Origin: Thermoplasmata archaeon
GTDB lineage: Archaea > Thermoplasmatota > Thermoplasmata > Thermoplasmatales > Thermoplasmataceae
DNA length: 9,069 nt
Assembly (NCBI GenBank): GCA_021797055.1
Contig: JAKAAI010000073.1
Location: 1-9,069, forward strand
Reading direction: 5' to 3'
Below, piece by piece: positions 1-6,210 of this stretch (position 1 is the first letter of the stretch; every line of letters starts with the position of its first letter). The notes under the pieces were generated by a model. The model did not search any database. It saw only the letters and a program-made list of their open reading frames with translations, and was not told the DNA's origin. A program made the translations under genes and the position numbers.

Positions 1-1
1 A

Positions 2-892
2 ATATGCGTATCTGCTGCCATCAACAAGTACATTTTCGTACTGGTCAATAAAAAATTTGATTCGCATATAAGGGTAAGCTATTCACAGACAGAAATAGTT
101 GATTCCATTGACAAGATCCGGCATCCGACAGTGCGGGAAGCTCTTAAGCTCCTGAACATAGATGGTGGAATAGAGATAGTGAGCATTTCTGATATACCAT
201 CACAGGGAACAGGCCTGGGATCGAGCAGCACCTTTCTCGTAAGTCTCCTGAATGCATTACATGCATATATCGGGGAATTTGCATCTGCACGCAGGCTCGC
301 AGAAGAGGCGGTGAGGATAGAACGAGAGATATTGAAAGAGGCGGGAGGGAAGCAGGATCAGTACATATCCGCCTTTGGTGGCATCAGGTCATTTACCTTC
401 AACCAGGATGAGAGTGTAACTGTAAAGCCTGTCATAATGCATGAAAGCAATATCAGGAAACTGCAGGAAAGCTTGCTGTTGTTGTTCACAGGAAAAACAC
501 GATCCTCTGTTGAGATACATAAGAGGCAGTCCCTTAACATGAAGGAAAAAATTGAGACATACCAGAAGATGAGGGATATTGCCAGCGAATTTCCTGCAAT
601 CCTGAACAAAGGAGACATTGAGGAAGCGGGGAGATTAATGGACCTTAACTGGAAACTGAAGTCATCTCTTGCTGACGGCATCACAGATCATACAATATCT
701 GAACTCTATTCAAGAGCCAAGGAGGCAGGTGCATATGGCGGTAAACTGGTTGGTGCAGGCGGTGGTGGTTTTCTTCTCCTAGTCGTTGATCCCGATAAAA
801 GAGAAAACATAGTGAATAAGATGAAGGAACTAAGGGAAGAAAAATTCGGGTTTGATTTTACTGGTTCTTCAATAATATACGTTGGTGACTGA
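2..892 (+). CDS. HddA-like GHMP-family sugar kinase, 5'-truncated by the window edge
   Basis: The frame is open from base 2 to the TGA at 890-892 (296 residues visible), so the N-terminal ~30 residues lie outside the window. Visible motifs are those of GHMP kinases of the D-glycero-D-manno-heptose 7-phosphate kinase (HddA) type. They are SAAINKY at the left edge, the glycine-rich ATP phosphate loop GTGLGSSS (residues 69-76 of the visible part, nt 206-229), the GGKQDQY..AFGG segment carrying the probable catalytic Asp (nt 346-384), and the C-terminal GGKLVGAGGGGF motif (nt 736-774). HddA phosphorylates heptose 7-phosphate at C1 on the way to GDP-heptose for surface glycans. The exact sugar in this organism cannot be read from sequence; a related C1 sugar kinase is possible. 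GTG at 131 is not the start, because conserved family sequence continues upstream. It converges with sat. Confidence 0.85.
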   Translation: MCVSAAINKYIFVLVNKKFDSHIRVSYSQTEIVDSIDKIRHPTVREALKLLNIDGGIEIVSISDIPSQGTGLGSSSTFLVSLLNALHAYIGEFASARRLAEEAVRIEREILKEAGGKQDQYISAFGGIRSFTFNQDESVTVKPVIMHESNIRKLQESLLLLFTGKTRSSVEIHKRQSLNMKEKIETYQKMRDIASEFPAILNKGDIEEAGRLMDLNWKLKSSLADGITDHTISELYSRAKEAGAYGGKLVGAGGGGFLLLVVDPDKRENIVNKMKELREEKFGFDFTGSSIIYVGD

Positions 893-898
893 GGATGG

Positions 899-909
899 TA
901 TTTTCTTTA
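899..909 (+). terminator. T-rich tract after the sugar kinase
   Basis: A short T-rich stretch (TATTTTCTTTA) begins seven bases after the kinase stop, in the 23-bp gap before the converging sat gene. Archaeal transcription often ends at oligo-T without a hairpin. The tract is short and interrupted, so this is a weak call. Confidence 0.3.
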
Positions 910-915
910 ATTCAC

Positions 916-2040
916 CTATAACATTTCCACAAAAGACTTTTTTGAGTGCCTTGATGAAAGAAACGCCGTGACTTCAGAGCGCATCATTATCTCTGGAACA
1001 GGAATTCCAGATCTTATCCTGTTTCTAATTTCTGTCATGCTCATGCTTTCTCTATTGCTTAAGGGGTGACGGCAGGTGTTTTCGGTTGCCATGCAATTGC
1101 ACTGTCGGCAGAAGAATGCCTCCCTTATTTTTATTACCTGCAGGCCTATGTCATAATTTTCAAGCATCTCCTGAGCAGCATAAGGGCGATAGAAAGAACC
1201 CGCCCCAGCCATATCTCTGCCGATGATGAAGTGGGTGCATCCATAATTCTTCCTGACTATCGCTAAAAAGAGTGCAGCCTTCGGCCCTGCATACCTCATA
1301 GAAATCATTAATGGACTCAGAACTACCTTATTATCCGGATAATATTTCGACACAAACAGTCTGTAGGCGCCCATGATATCATCCTGGCTGAAATCATCTG
1401 TCTTCAGTTCACCGACTACAGGATTGATAAATAGTCCGTCTGTCAGTTCCATTGCCAGCCTCTGAATATACTCATGAGCCATATGTGGTGGATTCCTGGT
1501 CTGATATGCAACTATTGTCTCCCACTTCCTCTCCCTGAATAATTTTCTTATGGCTTCTGGACTTGTTAACTTAGCTGTTTCATCTTTCTTCAAGGCTAAA
1601 ATATTTCCTCCGATAATTCTGCTTCCCTGCCTCAATGTCTGGTTTACGTTTGGGTGAGCAGGATCGATTGTTCCATAAGTCTTGAGAATTACTCGCTTCA
1701 TATCTGCATTGTATACTTCAGAAACATCGATGCAGCCAACTTTCTCCCCGTTATACCTCAAAGCAATTCTGTCTCCAGCAGAAAAAGAGTATCTGCCGTT
1801 TACCTGAAGGAGGATAGGAATCGGCCAGATTTCACCTCCTGGGAGCTCCATATTATCAGTGACACTCCGCAGCTCATCGGAATTCATAAAACCTGTCAGT
1901 GGAGAATAGCTACCGTCTGCAATTCTTGCAAGATCTAATGCGTTCTGTGTTGATATATTCAGCACCGAACCACAGTCCGGCAGTTTATCGGTCAGCCTGT
2001 TGACCAGTTTCCCACCATGCGGTTTGGTTGCCATAGTCAT
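916..2040 (-). CDS. sat: Sulfate adenylyltransferase (ATP sulfurylase)
   Basis: A 374-residue cytoplasmic enzyme that makes adenosine 5'-phosphosulfate (APS) and pyrophosphate from ATP and sulfate, the first step of sulfate activation. It has the usual length of single-domain prokaryotic Sat without a fused APS kinase. The N-terminus carries the typical PHGG.LVNRL motif (residues 7-16), followed by a PUA-like domain. The catalytic part has QTRNPPHMAHE (180-190), which binds nucleotide and sulfate, and GRDMAGAG (274-281). A C-x2-C-x8-C set (C311, C314, C323) with nearby H325 fits the structural zinc site of bacterial and archaeal Sat. The residue after GRD is Met, where many Sat proteins have His. 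The ATG at 2040 overlaps the cysH stop as ATGA, so the gene is probably translationally coupled to cysH. A start at Met3 (2034) is also possible. Confidence 0.95.
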   Translation of the reverse strand: MTMATKPHGGKLVNRLTDKLPDCGSVLNISTQNALDLARIADGSYSPLTGFMNSDELRSVTDNMELPGGEIWPIPILLQVNGRYSFSAGDRIALRYNGEKVGCIDVSEVYNADMKRVILKTYGTIDPAHPNVNQTLRQGSRIIGGNILALKKDETAKLTSPEAIRKLFRERKWETIVAYQTRNPPHMAHEYIQRLAMELTDGLFINPVVGELKTDDFSQDDIMGAYRLFVSKYYPDNKVVLSPLMISMRYAGPKAALFLAIVRKNYGCTHFIIGRDMAGAGSFYRPYAAQEMLENYDIGLQVIKIREAFFCRQCNCMATENTCRHPLSNRESMSMTEIRNRIRSGIPVPEIMMRSEVTAFLSSRHSKKSFVEML

Positions 2041-2717
2041 TTCCTCACATTAATGCCGCATTCTTTCTGGCCGTTTTCCCACCACCATCTTCCGTCCCTT
2101 TCTGATTCGCTTTCTTTAACAGGCCTCGTGCAGGGTGAACATCCAATGCTGGCAAATCCTCTGTCGTATAGTTCGTTATAAATCACTTTGTTTTTTTCTA
2201 TGTATTCCCATACATCTGATCTTGTCCACGATAAAAGGGGATTTATCTTCGTTCTGCCACTTGAATCAAAATTCTTCTCAATTAACGACGAATTTTTCCG
2301 GTTAACTGTCTGGTCTGCCCTTATGCCTGAAATCCATGCCTCATATCCTGCAAGTGACATGTTTAATGGATGGACTTTTCTTATCAAGCAGCATTCTTCC
2401 CGGTTCTCCACTGAAGCATAGAAGGAGTTGGTTCCCTTGTTAAACAGCAATTTTTCCAGTTCTTGCGAATCGGGGAAGACGATCCTAACTTTTAGTCCAT
2501 AAATGGATCCAACACGCTGTATAAAATTGTGAGTCTCCTCATGCAACCTTCCAGTATCCATGGATATTATTGGAATCTGAATTGAATTAATCCAGGCCGC
2601 ATGAGAGATCACCATGTCCTCAGCACCAAAGCTGCTTACCTGCACCAGTTTGTTTCCGTATGAATCCCTTACATCTCTTAATAACTCTTCCAGCTGTGTC
2701 ATTTTTTCATCTATCAT
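2037..2717 (-). CDS. cysH: Fe-S phosphoadenylyl/adenylyl-sulfate reductase (APS reductase type)
   Basis: A 226-residue thioredoxin-dependent reductase that releases sulfite from APS or PAPS. It shows the nucleotide-binding SSFGAED (residues 28-34), DTGRL.EET (54-62), GIRADQT (131-137) and INPLLSW..SDVW (158-170). Cys pairs C109-C110 and C193-x2-C196 are the ligand pattern of a [4Fe-4S] cluster, the mark of enzymes that use APS directly. C220 in the C-terminal KECGIN is the catalytic cysteine. No APS kinase gene is nearby, which fits APS as substrate, but the window cannot settle this. ATG 2717 is chosen because little conserved sequence lies before it and AGGA/GGAAAAGG purine stretches precede it. 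An in-frame GTG at 2747 would add 10 residues (MCYLSGKGRN) and lies close to the predicted transcription start, so it remains a real alternative. The 3' end overlaps sat by four bases. Confidence 0.93.
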   Translation of the reverse strand: MIDEKMTQLEELLRDVRDSYGNKLVQVSSFGAEDMVISHAAWINSIQIPIISMDTGRLHEETHNFIQRVGSIYGLKVRIVFPDSQELEKLLFNKGTNSFYASVENREECCLIRKVHPLNMSLAGYEAWISGIRADQTVNRKNSSLIEKNFDSSGRTKINPLLSWTRSDVWEYIEKNKVIYNELYDRGFASIGCSPCTRPVKESESERDGRWWWENGQKECGINVRK

Positions 2718-2749
2718 ATTCCTGCCTTTTCCTGATAAATAACACACAT
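2714..2749 (-). CDS. Possible 11-codon leader peptide before cysH
   Basis: On the minus strand ATG at 2749 opens an 11-codon frame (MCVIYQEKAGI) whose TGA (2716-2714) overlaps the preferred cysH ATG (2717-2715) as ATGA. This is the same junction used between cysH and sat. The predicted TATA box would place the transcript's 5' end near 2750, so this ATG could be the leaderless start of the mRNA, with cysH reached by coupled re-initiation. The second codon is Cys. The frame is so short that chance cannot be excluded, and the competing in-frame GTG at 2747 would make it irrelevant. Confidence 0.25.
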   Translation of the reverse strand: MCVIYQEKAGI

Positions 2750-2773
2750 CTTTAGTTTATCAAAGGCACAAAT

Positions 2774-2788
2774 TAAGTATATTATATG
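2774..2788 (-). promoter_or_regulatory. Putative TATA box of the cysH-sat operon
   Basis: Read on the minus strand the segment is CATATAATATACTTA, an AT-rich TATA-like element. A box centred near 2777 predicts a transcription start about 27 bases downstream, near 2750, next to the leader ATG at 2749 and the GTG at 2747. The whole divergent region is AT-rich, so the exact box is uncertain. Confidence 0.45.
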
Positions 2789-2789
2789 C

Positions 2790-2830
2790 AATATATGTGC
2801 AAGAAGTTGATTAATAGACATAATATATGT
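2790..2830. repeat. Direct repeat AATATATGT in the cysH/comA divergent promoter
   Basis: AATATATGT occurs at 2790-2798 and again at 2822-2830, 32 bases apart (about three helical turns). The first copy lies just upstream of the cysH TATA-like element and the second overlaps the comA TATA box. It could be a pair of regulator half-sites or simply repeated TATA-like sequence in AT-rich DNA. Confidence 0.3.
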
Positions 2831-2834
2831 ATAT
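2821..2834 (+). promoter_or_regulatory. Putative TATA box of comA
   Basis: The element TAATATATGTATAT is centred about 27 bases before ATG 2855. This is the spacing expected for a leaderless archaeal transcript starting at that codon, and it supports 2855 as the comA start over the in-frame ATGs further upstream, which would lie on or before the promoter. Confidence 0.55.
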
Positions 2835-2854
2835 TAGTTTGCAGTATAGATATC

Positions 2855-3820
2855 ATGAATTTTTTCCTGGAAAAGGTTGGAGAGACCGGAAAGACGGAAA
2901 TTGGAAAGACAATGATTATAGATAGAATGGGCACTGATCCATCGACACTGCTGAACCTGAACAACAAATTTGTTTCTACCGTCAAAATAGGCTGGGGTCT
3001 ATCCCTTCTTTGCGACGAAAAATTCCTTGGCCGAAGAATTTCTGACTATAAACAATCAGGTTTTGGTGTAAGTAACGGTGGTACCCTGCTGGAAATTGCT
3101 TTCTCAAAAGGAAGATTAAAAGAGGCACTTCAAAAGATAAGGCAAGCTGGCTTCGATACAATAGAAATGAGTGAGGGGGTTCTCGATTTGCCCACTGGAA
3201 CTAAATTAGAAATACGTGACTATGCAAGATCTAGCGATATGCACCTTTTTGTGGAGGTTGGTCGCAAGAATACTAAAAACCAGTTATCTTTGGACGAAAC
3301 AGTTGAAAGGATTCAGGCAGCAAAAGATCTTGATCCGGATGTTATTATAATAGAGGGTAGAGAAACCGGGAAAGGGGTCGAGATCTATGACATGAATGGA
3401 AACATCAAGTGGGACTGGGTTGAGGAAATATTGAGGAATATTGATCTTTCAGATGTGATGTTTGAGGCTCCGGATGAAGTGCAACAGGCTGAACTTGTGG
3501 TCCGTCTGGGCGCAAAAATAAACCTTGGAAATATAGCTATGTCAAGCGGATTTGCCTTGGCCAGCCAGAGGCTTGGCCTTCGCGGTGATACATTCGGTAT
3601 CAGCACTGGCTCAGACGAAACTTCTGGTGGGCCTGCATCCAAATTCATACTTTTTCTTTTACAGCAAAACGGGCCTATGGATCAGGGAAGAATAGCAGGT
3701 ATCTCAGGCCTTTCAAGAAGGACTATCCAGAATGCCCTTAGTAACCTGATTACTGATGGCAGAATCCATGAGAGACCGGATCTGCACGATATGAGAAGGA
3801 AGGTATACTCAATAAAATAA
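2855..3820 (+). CDS. comA: Phosphosulfolactate synthase with C-terminal winged-helix domain
   Basis: A 321-residue protein. Residues 1 to ~250 match phosphosulfolactate synthase (ComA), a TIM-barrel enzyme that adds sulfite to phosphoenolpyruvate to give (R)-2-phospho-3-sulfolactate, the first step of the methanogen coenzyme M pathway. Motifs seen in order are VKIGWG (43-48), GGTLLEIA (75-82), FVEVGRK (132-138), IIIEGRETGKG (164-174), FEAP (203-206), NLGNIA (223-228) and GLRGDTFG (241-248). Standard ComA ends near that last motif. Here ~70 residues follow: a Ser/Gly linker, then a helix-turn-helix (helices ~261-273, 275-285, 287-302) with a basic wing (303-321), resembling MarR/ArsR-like winged helices. 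ATG 2855 is chosen because MNFFLEK matches the family N-terminus and the TATA box sits ~27 bases upstream. The gene diverges from cysH-sat, whose product sulfite is its substrate. comB and comC are not in the window, so the end product could be coenzyme M, sulfolactate or just detoxified sulfite. Confidence 0.92.
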   Translation: MNFFLEKVGETGKTEIGKTMIIDRMGTDPSTLLNLNNKFVSTVKIGWGLSLLCDEKFLGRRISDYKQSGFGVSNGGTLLEIAFSKGRLKEALQKIRQAGFDTIEMSEGVLDLPTGTKLEIRDYARSSDMHLFVEVGRKNTKNQLSLDETVERIQAAKDLDPDVIIIEGRETGKGVEIYDMNGNIKWDWVEEILRNIDLSDVMFEAPDEVQQAELVVRLGAKINLGNIAMSSGFALASQRLGLRGDTFGISTGSDETSGGPASKFILFLLQQNGPMDQGRIAGISGLSRRTIQNALSNLITDGRIHERPDLHDMRRKVYSIK

Positions 3821-3910
3821 TTTCACCATCTTATTCATTGCAACATTTGACTTCTATTAATGTTCATTCATAGATTCAATATGCAGTCAAGATGCTTTAT
3901 TTAGAACAAA

Positions 3911-3950
3911 TTTTTTAAAGAAATAGTCTTCACTTACTTTTTCATTTTTT
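3911..3950 (+). terminator. Oligo-T tracts downstream of comA
   Basis: T6 at 3911-3916 and the T-rich 3938-3950 (CTTTTTCATTTTTT) lie 90-130 bases after the comA stop with no convincing hairpin, the form archaeal terminators usually take. The rest of the 3821-4083 gap is AT-rich, and no gene, RNA or clear promoter was recognised in it. Confidence 0.35.
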
Positions 3951-4083
3951 CAATGAATGTTAAGGAAAATTCCAATAGGTTACAGTTTAGAAATTATCCC
4001 TTTCTAAATTGGCATTTGAAGTTTTTCGAAAGTCAGGATTCATCGAAAGTATGATATTCTCTTTGCGCATTGTATATTATCAG

Positions 4084-5469
4084 ATGTTCCTGAACAGATT
4101 GAATGAGATTTCCAGGTTAAAGCAGATTTATGCAAGGGGCGACAAACAACTTGTAATAGTTTTTGGCCCACACGGTTCTGGAAAAACTGAACTCCTTAAG
4201 CAGGTTATACCACAAACGAGATATATCTACCTGGTGCCTACTGGATATAATCAGAGAGACCTGGTCCATAACCTGTGGATTCAGGTTAAAAGATATGACA
4301 GTAATATCAATCGCAAGGAACCGGAAACCCCAAGGGATCTATTTCTTGTCCTCCAGGAGATGGCAGTTTTAAGCAGGCTTCTTGTTGTTATAGATGAATT
4401 CGATTTTGTACAGAAATTTGAGCCTTCTTTTATACATGATTTCAGGATGTGGTGGCTCGGGCTGAATGTTTCGGCTAATCTGATGATAGTGCTCATCTCA
4501 CCTGTCTCAAGCGTTTTTGATTCAATTTCAAGAAGGGATAAGCCTGATAGCGTTCTTCCAGACCTAGTTATCAATTTAAGTTATATCCAGTACAAAGACA
4601 GTCTTCCCTTAATGGCGGGTTTTCTTCCAAAAGATGCTGTTGCAACCTACGCCGTGTTTGGAAAATATCCTCTAACATTATCGAGAATTTCAGGGGAAGG
4701 ATACCTGGTGGATAGAATTAAAAGTGAGATACTGCATCCAGTGGGCTATCTTTTTGACCTGCCACTGAAAAGGATAAGCGACATGGGTAAATATATGAAC
4801 AAGGCTAAATCCATTCTGGAAATGATATCAAAGGAAATATTTACCTCTGAGGAAATCGCAAAATCCTTGAGTGGAGAAAGGGAGGAGGTATCGAATATAA
4901 TATCAAAGGTATTGTATCCCAATGGTCTGATCGAAAAGAAGAGACCGGTACTTGATTCCGTGCATGGCAGAAATTTCAAATATTTCATAGAAGATAATTT
5001 CAACCGATTCTGGTTCAAATTTGTTTCACAATACAGGAATGATCTTCTGCTCGGAGACTACGAAACTACAGTATCTTCCATTATGGCAGGATTAAATGAT
5101 TTTGTTGCCCCAGTCTTCTCTGAAATTGCCCTGCAGCACCTATCCATGATATCAGGTGTAAATTACAACCATAAAACTATTATTGGTCAGTGGTGGAACA
5201 GGGACATCGAAATAGATGGTGTTGCAGTTAGCAACGAGGATTCAAAGGTTTATTTTATGTCAGCAGTCTGGTCAGATAAACCGGTTGAAAGAGATGATCT
5301 AACCTCGCTGATTAGAAAGGCTTCGGAGTTTCCATGGAAAAAAAATGATAGAAAGGACATTCTGGTTATATATTCAAAATCTGGTTTTCGCTTCGAGACC
5401 GACGAGGCAACTCTTGTGAACATAAATAGAATGCAGCATGATCTTGATTTCAGAAAGCCTGTGGGATAA
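4084..5469 (+). CDS. Archaeal AAA-type ATPase with DUF234-like C-terminus
   Basis: A 461-residue member of the archaeal ATPase (Arch_ATPase / DUF234) family, P-loop proteins of largely unknown role that are common and multi-copy in archaea. Walker A is GPHGSGKT (residues 28-35) and Walker B is LVVIDEFD (100-107). A helix-turn-helix-like segment (~243-288) is followed by the C-terminal domain with IGQWWNRDIEID (367-378). In this family that region resembles a PD-(D/E)XK nuclease and usually continues to a GECKW-like strand. Here the strand reads MSAVW (392-396), so the acidic and lysine residues appear lost. ATG 4084 is chosen because FLNRLNEISRLKQI is the typical family N-terminus directly before the P-loop. 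In-frame TTG 4009 and ATG 4051 would add 25 or 11 residues without family support. It stands alone, so neighbours give no clue to its function. Confidence 0.85.
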   Translation: MFLNRLNEISRLKQIYARGDKQLVIVFGPHGSGKTELLKQVIPQTRYIYLVPTGYNQRDLVHNLWIQVKRYDSNINRKEPETPRDLFLVLQEMAVLSRLLVVIDEFDFVQKFEPSFIHDFRMWWLGLNVSANLMIVLISPVSSVFDSISRRDKPDSVLPDLVINLSYIQYKDSLPLMAGFLPKDAVATYAVFGKYPLTLSRISGEGYLVDRIKSEILHPVGYLFDLPLKRISDMGKYMNKAKSILEMISKEIFTSEEIAKSLSGEREEVSNIISKVLYPNGLIEKKRPVLDSVHGRNFKYFIEDNFNRFWFKFVSQYRNDLLLGDYETTVSSIMAGLNDFVAPVFSEIALQHLSMISGVNYNHKTIIGQWWNRDIEIDGVAVSNEDSKVYFMSAVWSDKPVERDDLTSLIRKASEFPWKKNDRKDILVIYSKSGFRFETDEATLVNINRMQHDLDFRKPVG

Positions 5470-5483
5470 ATTTTTGTTTTTTC
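5470..5483 (+). terminator. Oligo-T terminator after the ATPase
   Basis: TTTTTGTTTTTTCC begins directly after the TAA stop, a strong archaeal-style T tract without a hairpin. The 5484-5636 gap that follows, up to the convergent membrane-protein gene, shows no recognisable gene. Confidence 0.5.
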
Positions 5484-5636
5484 CACAATAATCCAGGGGG
5501 TTTAATTATTACTGTAACTGTGACTTAATAAGGTAGCCTCTATTATGTGATAAATATTACTAAGCTCTATCTGCCATTTTCAAAAATATTTAACCAGACA
5601 TCAGCCACTGAACTTTTATGTATCAAATGTAAAGCA

Positions 5637-5897
5637 TCAGTTCGCCTGATCTAGTTTAAGAACAACGGATACAATTTTTAAGGCAAAGATTACTCCCTGG
5701 ACCAGTATTGCAACAATTGAGAAAATAAAGATGAGATAGCTGATTGATGCGGCCCATTGAATAGTAGATCCAAATGCAGTCAGTTCTTTGGGTGTTATAC
5801 TGTTATATAAGTATTCATAAAGAAGAAGAACCAATATTATTTCAGCAAAATTAACGATAATCCAGAAAATTTCTTTCTTGAATGCAGATAATTTCAT
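5637..5897 (-). CDS. Small two-helix membrane protein of unknown function
   Basis: An 86-residue protein not recognised as any known family. It has a short basic N-terminus (MKLSAFKKE), a hydrophobic helix at about residues 11-30 with a buried Glu19, a polar loop (~31-48), a second longer hydrophobic segment at ~50-76, and a short charged tail ending LKLDQAN. Two transmembrane segments with both ends in the cytoplasm is the likely topology, since the positive charges sit at the termini. The ATG at 5897 is supported by a TATA box 28 bases upstream, so this is probably a real leaderless gene rather than a chance frame. It converges on the ATPase and diverges from the solute-binding protein. Confidence 0.65.
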   Translation of the reverse strand: MKLSAFKKEIFWIIVNFAEIILVLLLYEYLYNSITPKELTAFGSTIQWAASISYLIFIFSIVAILVQGVIFALKIVSVVLKLDQAN

Positions 5898-5920
5898 CTC
5901 TGAACCTAAAAGGAAACGTT

Positions 5921-5937
5921 TATTTTATACTTTACCT
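5921..5937 (-). promoter_or_regulatory. BRE/TATA promoter of the small membrane protein
   Basis: On the minus strand GGTAAAGTATAAAATA holds a near-consensus archaeal TATA box (GTATAAAATA, 5930-5921) preceded by a purine-rich BRE-like segment. Its centre is about 28 bases before ATG 5897, the spacing for a leaderless transcript. Confidence 0.6.
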
Positions 5938-5940
5938 CCA

Positions 5941-6175
5941 ATCGGTTAAGATTAAAGAAATAGGTTTGGCTGAAGGGAGAGAATTTTAAGGTTCAATTTA
6001 TTGCGAATTGAGAAATTGTTAATAATATCAGTCATAAATCACGGACCAACGTTTCGAAATTGTTCAGATGACAGATGATTGATCACAAATTATCAGGTTA
6101 AGTGGTGATTCTATATTTCTTGTGTTACTTAACGATCAAGTATTATTATTGCTCCCATCAGATTCCGGGCCTTAG
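5941..6175. other. Non-coding spacer upstream of the solute-binding protein
   Basis: The interval between the two divergent genes (5898-6210) is 313 bases. Apart from the two promoters at its ends, it holds AT-rich sequence with no supported ORF, tRNA or structured RNA that I can recognise. It contains GTTAAG at 5945-5950 and 6097-6102 and its inverse CTTAAC at 6128-6133. Confidence 0.5.
6097..6133. repeat. 7-bp inverted repeat GTTAAGT...ACTTAAC
   Basis: GTTAAGT (6097-6103) and ACTTAAC (6127-6133) are perfect inverted arms separated by 23 bases, about 80 bases upstream of the solute-binding-protein start. This may be an operator for that gene. Short AT-rich arms like these also occur by chance. 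Confidence 0.25.
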
Positions 6176-6190
6176 AAATATTTATAAACA
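6176..6190 (+). promoter_or_regulatory. TATA promoter of the solute-binding protein
   Basis: AAATATTTATAAACA carries the TATA box TTTATAAA (6181-6188), centred about 26 bases before ATG 6211. This matches a leaderless archaeal promoter and fixes the start codon. Confidence 0.6.
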
Positions 6191-6210
6191 TTAATTAGTA
6201 TGTGGTTGGC

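Noticed and set aside
131..133. GTG as the start codon of the sugar kinase
   Set aside because: The same frame is open back to base 2 and encodes conserved family sequence (SAAINKY, then VSYSQTEIVDS), so the true start is outside the window.
358..684. Minus-strand 108-codon ORF inside the kinase gene
   Set aside because: It is fully opposite conserved kinase motifs and has no family features.
1066..1938. Plus-strand ORFs within sat (1066-1266 and 1654-1938)
   Set aside because: They lie wholly opposite the well-supported sat coding sequence and resemble no protein family.
2786..2854. Upstream in-frame extension of comA beginning at ATG 2786
   Set aside because: The 23 extra residues do not resemble the ComA N-terminus and would cover the predicted comA TATA box.
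4009..4083. TTG 4009 or ATG 4051 as the ATPase start
   Set aside because: The typical family N-terminus begins at MFLNRLNEI (4084), and the extra residues have no family support. No clear promoter or ribosome site decides the matter, so this is not certain.
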